Of a stretch of DNA of 12,446 nucleotides, positions 6,557 through 12,446 are shown one piece after another. Made by a program: the position numbers and the translations under genes. The stretch comes from an uncultured Caulobacteraceae bacterium (GTDB taxonomy: Bacteria > Pseudomonadota > Alphaproteobacteria > Caulobacterales > Caulobacteraceae). Every line of letters starts with the position of its first letter. Within the stretch, counting starts at the first letter, position 1. Location: positions 1 to 12,446 of the forward strand of contig CAMLKO010000017.1 of the NCBI GenBank assembly GCA_946480495.1, given 5' to 3'. The notes under the pieces are model-generated. The model was not told the origin of the DNA. It did not search any database and was given only the letters and a program-made list of their open reading frames with translations.

Positions 6557-7138
6557 ATGAAAGTCATTCTGCTCGAACGGGTCGAGCGCCTCGGCGGCCT
6601 TGGCGACGTGGTTTCGGTGAAGGACGGGTTCGCCCGCAACTTCCTGCTGCCGCGCAACAAGGCCCTGCGCGCCAACTCCAACAACCTGAAGGTCTTCGAA
6701 GGCCAGCGCGCCGAGATCGAGGCCCGCAACGCCAAGGCCCGCGAAGCCGCCTCCGGGGCCGGCGAAAAGCTCGACGGCTCCAGCTACATCCTGATCCGTC
6801 AGGCGGGCGAGAGCGGCCAGCTCTACGGCTCGGTCAGCGGCCGCGACGTGGCCGAGGCCGTCAACGCCGAGGGCGGCAAGATCGACCGCTCGATGGTCGT
6901 CCTCGACAAGCCGATCAAGACGCTCGGCGTGCACGAGATCAAGGTCCGCCTCCACCCCGAGGTGACGGTGACCGTCTCCATCAACATCGCCCGCTCGGCC
7001 GACGAAGCCGAACGTCAGGCCCGCGGCGAGGACGTGATCACCTCGCAGTTCGAGGAAGACCAGGTGATGGCCGCCGAAGCCGCCGCCGACCTCCTCGAAG
7101 GCGGCGCCGGCACCCACGATCTGGGCGTCGAAGCGTAA
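6557..7138 (+). CDS. rplI: Large ribosomal subunit protein bL9
   Basis: Elongated 50S protein near the L1 stalk that affects frame maintenance. The protein has 193 residues. The N-terminal rRNA-binding domain carries the signature GGLGDVVSVKDGFARNFLLP (13-32). It is followed by the long connecting helix (about 41-75) and the C-terminal domain (about 76-147, including LYGSVSGRDVAEAV and HEIKVRLHPEV). The last 45 residues or so are an acidic, Ala-rich extension absent from the 149-residue E. coli protein; such tails are common in alphaproteobacteria. The ATG at 6557 has GGGAG 8 bases upstream. A strong terminator follows 23 bases after the stop, so this ends the ribosomal operon. Confidence 0.98.
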   Translation: MKVILLERVERLGGLGDVVSVKDGFARNFLLPRNKALRANSNNLKVFEGQRAEIEARNAKAREAASGAGEKLDGSSYILIRQAGESGQLYGSVSGRDVAEAVNAEGGKIDRSMVVLDKPIKTLGVHEIKVRLHPEVTVTVSINIARSADEAERQARGEDVITSQFEEDQVMAAEAAADLLEGGAGTHDLGVEA

Positions 7139-7161
7139 GCTTCTCCGACCGGTGCGATCCG

Positions 7162-7197
7162 AAGCGGCGCTGGAGCAATCCAGCGCCGTTTTCTTTT
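7162..7197 (+). terminator. Rho-independent terminator of the rpsF-rpsR-rplI operon
   Basis: The arms CGGCGCTGG (7165-7173) and CCAGCGCCG (7180-7188) pair perfectly around a 6-base loop. The stem can be extended outward by a G-T and two A-T pairs. TTTTCTTTT follows (7189-7197). This is a textbook intrinsic terminator and separates the ribosomal operon from the GIY-YIG/dnaB region. Confidence 0.93.
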
Positions 7198-7213
7198 GCG
7201 GCTCCTAAACTTC

Positions 7214-7310
7214 CGTCATCCCGGACGGCCGACAGGCCGATCCGGGACCCAGGAGTCACAGCCGCCGACTCTGGGGCCCGGCTCTCCGCTTCGCTGCGGC
7301 CGGGATGACG
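7214..7310. repeat. Palindromic intergenic repeat, copy A (upstream of the GIY-YIG gene)
   Basis: The ends CGTCATCCCGG (7214-7224) and CCGGGATGACG (7300-7310) are perfect 11-bp inverted repeats. An inner imperfect stem pairs the CCGGGACCCAGGAGTC arm (ending 7257) with GACTCTGGGGCCCGG (7267-7281), with one deletion and one mismatch. Blocks shared with copy B in the same orientation are GATCCGGGACCCAGG (7239-7253) and CCCGGCTCTCCGC (7277-7289). Repeats of this style are common between genes in alphaproteobacteria. Copy A ends 14 bases before the proposed nuclease start. Confidence 0.9.
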
Positions 7311-7324
7311 ATTATGGTGCAGTT

Positions 7325-7621
7325 GTGGGGGAGCGGACGTTTCACGTTTACATGCTGGCCAGCCAGCGCAACGGCACGCTCTACGTCGGCGTGACGGGCG
7401 ATCTTTCCCGCCGCGTCTGGCAGCATCGCGAGGGCGACGTCAAAGGGTTCACCGCGAAATACGGCGTCCACCGCCTCGTCTGGTACACCGACTTCCCAAC
7501 AGCGCTGGAGGCCATCGCCTTCGAGAAGCGCCTGAAACGTTGGCGCCGCGCGTGGAAGCTGGAAATGATCGAGAAGATGAACCCGCAGTGGCTCGATCTC
7601 TACGAGACCTTCAACTGCTAA
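7325..7621 (+). CDS. GIY-YIG (URI-domain) family small nuclease
   Basis: Predicted single-domain GIY-YIG endonuclease of the stand-alone UvrC-N-terminal-like group; its substrate is unknown. From the GTG at 7325 the product is 98 residues, about the usual size. The GIY-equivalent is HVYML (7-11) and the YIG-equivalent LYVGVT (19-24). Conserved LSRRVWQH supplies the Arg (29/30) and His34, AFEKRLKRW supplies the metal-binding Glu67, and NPQW-DL closes the domain. The start is uncertain: the GTG keeps the whole domain but has no clear ribosome binding site, and the only upstream in-frame candidate (7196) would read through repeat A and the terminator T tract. The gene sits tightly between two copies of a palindromic repeat and is absent from the ordinary operon logic on either side, which suggests acquisition as a unit. 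Confidence 0.85.
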   Translation: MGERTFHVYMLASQRNGTLYVGVTGDLSRRVWQHREGDVKGFTAKYGVHRLVWYTDFPTALEAIAFEKRLKRWRRAWKLEMIEKMNPQWLDLYETFNC

Positions 7622-7629
7622 ACTCCCCC

Positions 7630-7730
7630 CGTCATCCCGGGCGGCCCGAAGGGACGATCCGGGACCCAGGGCCGCGCCTCTGACTCCTGGGTCCCGGCTC
7701 TCCGCGCTGCGCGCTACGGCCGGGATGACG
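7630..7730. repeat. Palindromic intergenic repeat, copy B (downstream of the GIY-YIG gene)
   Basis: The outer arms CGTCATCCCGG (7630-7640) and CCGGGATGACG (7720-7730) are identical to those of copy A. The inner stem is perfect over 12 bp (7659-7670 with 7686-7697). Shared blocks GATCCGGGACCCAGG (7656-7670) and CCCGGCTCTCCGC (7693-7705) are in the same order as in copy A, so the copies are direct repeats 416 bases apart. It begins 8 bases after the nuclease stop, and its hairpin may also protect or end that transcript. No T tract follows. Confidence 0.9.
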
Positions 7731-7737
7731 GAGTAAA

Positions 7738-7781
7738 TTGCGGTTAGCTCTCGTGGATGAGAATATACAGGGAACATCCAC
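7738..7781 (+). promoter_or_regulatory. Candidate dnaB promoter/operator region with a 7-bp dyad
   Basis: GTGGATG (7753-7759) and CATCCAC (7775-7781) form a perfect dyad with a 15-base AT-rich centre, unusual for this GC-rich window. TTGCGG (7738-7743) and GAATAT (7761-7766) are 17 bases apart and could be -35/-10 elements. Inside the dyad, GAAT-N7-GAAC (7761-7775) is one base from the alphaproteobacterial LexA half-site pattern GAAC-N7-GAAC. All three readings are tentative. The rest of 7782-7859 shows no clear signal. Confidence 0.35.
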
Positions 7782-7859
7782 CTGCTCTCCCCGACCATTT
7801 GTCGCGGACAGCGTTCGGCCCGCGCGATCTCCAATCGCCTTTGTTAAGTTCCGCGTCCC

Positions 7860-9350
<1,491 letters not shown>

Positions 9351-9360
9351 GCGGGCGAAC

Positions 9361-10395
9361 GTGGACACCGCTCGCATCACCGTCGACCTGGACGCGCTCG
9401 CGCATAACCACGCCGTGCTGCGCGACGCCGCGGCCGGCGCGGAGGTCGCGCCGGTGGTCAAGGCGGACGGCTACGGCCTCGGCGCCGCACAGGTGGCGCG
9501 GCGGTTCTGGTACGAAGGCGCGCGCACCTTCTATGTGGCCCGGGTTTCCGAAGGCGAGGCGCTGCGAAGCGCGCTTGCGGACGCCACGATCTACGTCTTC
9601 GACGGCTACCTCGACGGCGCGCGGCTCGAAGCGGCCGGTCTGCGCCCGGTCCTGAACAGCCGCGAACAGGTCGGCGCCTGGCGCGCCGAACGCCCCGCCC
9701 TCCCTGCCGCCCTGCACGTCGACACCGGGATGAACCGGCTGGGCGTGCGCGTCGAGGAAGCCGAGGCGCTGAAGGACATCCCGGTAGAGCTGGTGATCAG
9801 CCACCTCGCCTGCGCGTCCGAACCGGACCATCCGCTGAACGCCCTTCAGGCCGAACGCTTCGCCCACGTCGCGAGCCTGTTCCCCAACGCCCGAAAGAGC
9901 CTCGCCAACTCGGCGGGCGTCTTCCTGGGCGCCGCCTTCCGCTTCGATCAGGTCCGCCCCGGGATCAGCCTCTACGGCAGCGGCCCTCAGGAGCGTCCGG
10001 ACGCGCGCATCCGCCCCGTCGCCATCTTCGAAGCGCCGATCCTGCAGGTCCGCGACGTCCCCGCCGGCGAGAGCATCGGCTACGGCGCGGCCTTCGTCAC
10101 CGATCAGCCGATGCAGGTCGCCACCGTCGCCGCAGGCTACGCCGACGGCGTCCTGCGCTCATCCCATCCACGCGGCCACGCCTTCGTGGCGGGCGAGACG
10201 CGCCGCCTGCTCGGCCGCATCTCCATGGACCTGATCGCCGTCGACGTGACCGGCCTGACCGTCCAGCCCGGCGAGCCCGTCGAGCTCCTCGGCCCCAACG
10301 TCCTGCTCGACGACGCGGCGGCGGCCGCCGCCACCACCGCCTACGAACTCCTCACCCGTCTCAGCTCGCGCGCGGAGCGGGTCTATCGCGGGTAG
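9361..10395 (+). CDS. alr: Alanine racemase (PLP-dependent)
   Basis: Interconverts L- and D-alanine, supplying D-Ala for peptidoglycan. With the GTG at 9361 the protein has 344 residues and begins [16 protein letters not shown], as family members do. PLP-binding Lys34 lies in [11 protein letters not shown], the opposite-face catalytic Tyr241 in SIGYGAAF, and the substrate/cofactor-contacting Arg126 in [22 protein letters not shown] (147-160), RPGISLYG (199-206) and LGRISMDL (284-291) are further signatures. The start lies 10 bases after the dnaB stop, with only a weak purine-rich stretch upstream. An alternative GTG at 9325 would overlap dnaB by 26 bases and add residues without family support. 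dnaB-alr order suggests cotranscription. Catabolic DadX is an alternative name but the context favours the biosynthetic role. Confidence 0.95.
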   Translation: MDTARITVDLDALAHNHAVLRDAAAGAEVAPVVKADGYGLGAAQVARRFWYEGARTFYVARVSEGEALRSALADATIYVFDGYLDGARLEAAGLRPVLNSREQVGAWRAERPALPAALHVDTGMNRLGVRVEEAEALKDIPVELVISHLACASEPDHPLNALQAERFAHVASLFPNARKSLANSAGVFLGAAFRFDQVRPGISLYGSGPQERPDARIRPVAIFEAPILQVRDVPAGESIGYGAAFVTDQPMQVATVAAGYADGVLRSSHPRGHAFVAGETRRLLGRISMDLIAVDVTGLTVQPGEPVELLGPNVLLDDAAAAAATTAYELLTRLSSRAERVYRG

Positions 10396-10424
10396 ACTGA
10401 TCGTTCGACGAATCAGGAGCCCCC

Positions 10425-11777
10425 ATGGCCCGCGACGGCGCGGTCTACGTCTGCCAGTCCTGCGGCGCGTCCCACACCAAGTGGGCGGGCCAGTGCGCGG
10501 CGTGCGGGGCGTGGAACAGCCTGGTCGAGGAAGTCACCTCCCGCCCGCCCGGCACGCTGGCCCCCACAAGGGGTTCGAAGACGCGCGGCCTTGCCTTCGA
10601 AACCCTCGAAAGCGAGTCCGCGACCCCGCCCCGCATCGTCACCGGCGTCGATGAGTTCGACCGCGTCTGCGGCGGCGGCGTGGTGCCGGGCTCGGCCATC
10701 CTGCTGGGCGGCGACCCAGGCGTCGGCAAGTCCACCCTGCTGCTGCAGGTCTGCGCCTCAGCCGCCGCACGAGGCGCCGCCTGCGCCTACATCTCCGGCG
10801 AGGAAGCGGTCGAGCAGATCCGCGCCCGCGCCCACCGCATGGGACTCGGCCACACGCCGGTGAAGCTCGCCGCCGAGACGGCGCTGCGCGACATCCTCGA
10901 CGGGCTGAAGAAGGAGCACTTCGACCTCGTCGTCATCGACTCCATCCAGACCCTTTGGTCCGACGCCCATGAGGCGGGCCCCGGCTCCGTCACCCAGGTC
11001 CGCTCCTGCGCCGCCGAGCTGGTGCGGCTCGCCAAGAAGCGCGGCGTCGCCGTCCTGCTCGTCGGCCACGTCACCAAGGACGGCCAGATCGCCGGCCCCC
11101 GCGTGGTCGAGCACATGGTCGACGCCGTCCTCTCCTTCGAGGGCGAGCGCGGCTATCCCTTCCGCATCCTGCGCGGCGCCAAGAACCGCTTCGGCGCCAC
11201 CGACGAGATCGGCGTCTTCGAGATGGGCGACTCCGGCCTGCGCGAGGTGCGCAACCCCTCGGCCCTGTTCCTCAACGAGGGCGGCGAGCGCGCGGCGGGC
11301 GCGGCGGTGTTCGCCGGCATCGAGGGCTCGCGCCCGGTGCTGGTCGAGTTCCAGGCGCTGGTGGCCCCGTCGGCCTACGGAACGCCCCGCCGCGCGGTCG
11401 GCGGCTGGGACTCCGGGCGCCTCGCCATGGTGCTCGCCGTATTGGAGGCCCGTTGCGGGCTTGGTTTCGGCGCCCGTGACGTTTATTTGAACGTCGCCGG
11501 CGGCCTTCGGATTTCGGAGCCCGCGGCGGACCTGGCGGCGGCGGCGGCCCTGGCCTCCTCGGCCCTCGACGCGGCGCTGCCCCAGGACTGCGTGGTCTTC
11601 GGCGAGGTCAGCCTTTCCGGCGACGTGCGGCCGGTGAGCAGGATGGAGGCGCGCCTGAAAGAGGCGGCGAAACTCGGCTTTTCCAGAGCGTTAGGCCCCA
11701 TGGGCGTAGAAGGCGTCATCGGCGTCTCGCGGCTTGCGGACGCCGTGCGGCGGATCGGCGAAGAGGCTTGGGACTGA
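10425..11777 (+). CDS. radA: DNA repair protein RadA
   Basis: DnaB-like, RecA-related motor that drives branch migration of recombination intermediates. The protein has 450 residues. The N-terminal C4 zinc finger is complete (Cys10, Cys13, Cys24, Cys27). Walker A GGDPGVGKS spans 95-103, and Walker B is FDLVVIDSIQ (Asp172). The RadA-specific KNRFG motif is at 253-257. The C-terminal part (about 300-450) is the Lon-protease-like domain without a protease active site (DVYLNVAGGLRISEPAADLA). The ATG at 10425 has AGGAG 5 bases upstream (10415-10419). It follows alr by 29 bases and precedes cvpA by 4, so it belongs to the same transcription unit or one with its own weak promoter. Confidence 0.97.
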   Translation: MARDGAVYVCQSCGASHTKWAGQCAACGAWNSLVEEVTSRPPGTLAPTRGSKTRGLAFETLESESATPPRIVTGVDEFDRVCGGGVVPGSAILLGGDPGVGKSTLLLQVCASAAARGAACAYISGEEAVEQIRARAHRMGLGHTPVKLAAETALRDILDGLKKEHFDLVVIDSIQTLWSDAHEAGPGSVTQVRSCAAELVRLAKKRGVAVLLVGHVTKDGQIAGPRVVEHMVDAVLSFEGERGYPFRILRGAKNRFGATDEIGVFEMGDSGLREVRNPSALFLNEGGERAAGAAVFAGIEGSRPVLVEFQALVAPSAYGTPRRAVGGWDSGRLAMVLAVLEARCGLGFGARDVYLNVAGGLRISEPAADLAAAAALASSALDAALPQDCVVFGEVSLSGDVRPVSRMEARLKEAAKLGFSRALGPMGVEGVIGVSRLADAVRRIGEEAWD

Positions 11778-11781
11778 ACGG

Positions 11782-12381
11782 ATGACCCAGTTCGATATCT
11801 TCGCCGGGCTGATCATCCTCGTCTCGGCGTTGATCGGCTTCATGCGCGGCGCGACGCGCGAGGTGGTCACGGCGGTTTCCTTCATCGCGGCGGTCGCGTT
11901 TTCGGTGCTGCTGCTGCGCTACACCAGCCCCATGGCGCGACACATCGTCCACTCCGGGTGGGCGGCGGCGATGGTTGCGCTCGTAATCGTCTTCCTGATC
12001 GCCTACATCGCGCTTCGTCTGCTGGGCGGCAGGCTCGCGCGCGGCGTTCGCGAGACTGAAGGCTTCGGGACCATCGACCGGACGCTGGGGGTCGGCATCG
12101 GCCTCGTCCGCGCCCTGGTGGTGCTGGGTGTCTTCAGCCTCGTGTACACGACGGCGACCCCGCAGGCCCGGCGCCCGCAGTGGATCGAGCACGCGGCGCT
12201 CTATCCGCTCAGCGCGGAGTCCGGAAAGCTGTTGCTGGCCTTCGCCCCGAAGACGGAACGCGCCGCCGGCAGCATAGGGCCGGCCATCGAGAAGGCCGTC
12301 CGCGAGGGTTCGAAAACGACCACGGACGAGAGCGGCAATTCGCTCAAGTCCGTCGACGATCTGGTGGAGAAAGTCCGATGA
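11782..12381 (+). CDS. cvpA: CvpA family inner-membrane protein
   Basis: Small polytopic membrane protein, required for colicin V production in E. coli and linked in other bacteria to envelope stress tolerance; its molecular activity is unknown. The protein has 199 residues with four likely membrane segments, about 5-22, 30-47, 62-80 and 105-124. The family pattern FDI-AG-I-L-SALIGF-RG-TREV is at the N-terminus and GFGTIDRTLGVGIGLVRALVV at 94-114. The C-terminal 75 residues are soluble and charged. I chose the ATG at 11782, 4 bases after the radA stop; an upstream in-frame TTG would overlap radA. Its TGA overlaps the purF ATG by 4 bases, preserving the widespread cvpA-purF pairing. Confidence 0.93.
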   Translation: MTQFDIFAGLIILVSALIGFMRGATREVVTAVSFIAAVAFSVLLLRYTSPMARHIVHSGWAAAMVALVIVFLIAYIALRLLGGRLARGVRETEGFGTIDRTLGVGIGLVRALVVLGVFSLVYTTATPQARRPQWIEHAALYPLSAESGKLLLAFAPKTERAAGSIGPAIEKAVREGSKTTTDESGNSLKSVDDLVEKVR

Positions 12382-12446
12382 GCACTCCCGACCAGCATCC
12401 CTGGCGCGATCCGGACGACGACCGGCCGCGCCTCGAATGCGGCGTC
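12378..12446 (+). CDS. purF: Amidophosphoribosyltransferase, N-terminal 23 codons only
   Basis: First committed enzyme of purine synthesis, transferring glutamine amide nitrogen to PRPP. Only the start is in the window. The visible residues end in DDDRPRLECGV: an acidic propeptide-like leader followed by Cys21-Gly-Val. In class II glutamine amidotransferases this Cys becomes the N-terminal nucleophile after propeptide removal (compare 'ECGVFG'). The ATG overlaps the cvpA stop (ATGA), and the cvpA-purF pairing is a well-known arrangement. The remaining domains are beyond the edge. Confidence 0.85.
   Translation, partial: MSTPDQHPWRDPDDDRPRLECGV

Noticed and set aside
7196..7324. Longer GIY-YIG protein beginning at 7196
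   Set aside because: It would start inside the terminator T tract and translate the palindromic repeat; the added residues have no domain support.
7214..7730. CRISPR-like repeat pair
   Set aside because: Only two copies, about 100 bp each, separated by a coding gene; there are no short regular spacers and no cas genes.

Overview
The window is very GC-rich, densely coding chromosome. Its gene order and protein sequences fit an alphaproteobacterium, most likely Caulobacterales (Caulobacter/Phenylobacterium/Brevundimonas-like). This assignment is an inference from synteny and sequence style; no marker gene in the window settles it.

Layout. A minus-strand block occupies 1-5702. In its direction of transcription it reads: small secreted Ala/Pro/Gly-rich protein (unknown), fabD, fabG, acpP, fabF, mltG, yicC (3' end outside the window). 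A plus-strand block starts at 5894: rpsF, rpsR, rplI, a strong terminator, a small GIY-YIG nuclease gene between two copies of a palindromic repeat, then dnaB, alr, radA, cvpA and the first 23 codons of purF. The two blocks diverge from a 191-bp region (5703-5893) that carries a candidate promoter and a candidate S6:S18-binding leader hairpin for the ribosomal genes.

How the genes work together. FabD, FabG, AcpP and FabF are the malonyl-loading, first-reduction, carrier and condensation components of type II fatty acid synthesis. MltG trims nascent peptidoglycan and overlaps fabF by 4 bases; yicC (RNA-processing family) overlaps mltG by 1 base. A perfect 15-bp hairpin between acpP and fabF probably lowers readthrough, so that carrier protein is made in excess. 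The plus block combines translation (S6, S18, L9), replication (DnaB), D-alanine supply (Alr), recombination repair (RadA) and purine synthesis (CvpA/PurF). Nearly all of it is conserved housekeeping content.

The least ordinary part is 7139-7859. There a GIY-YIG gene of about 98 codons sits with only 14 and 8 bases to spare between two direct copies of a roughly 100-bp nested palindrome. It looks like a compact repeat-nuclease-repeat cassette inserted between the ribosomal operon and dnaB. No CRISPR array, tRNA, rRNA, phage gene or classical insertion sequence was seen. No gene-free stretch exceeds about 240 bp.
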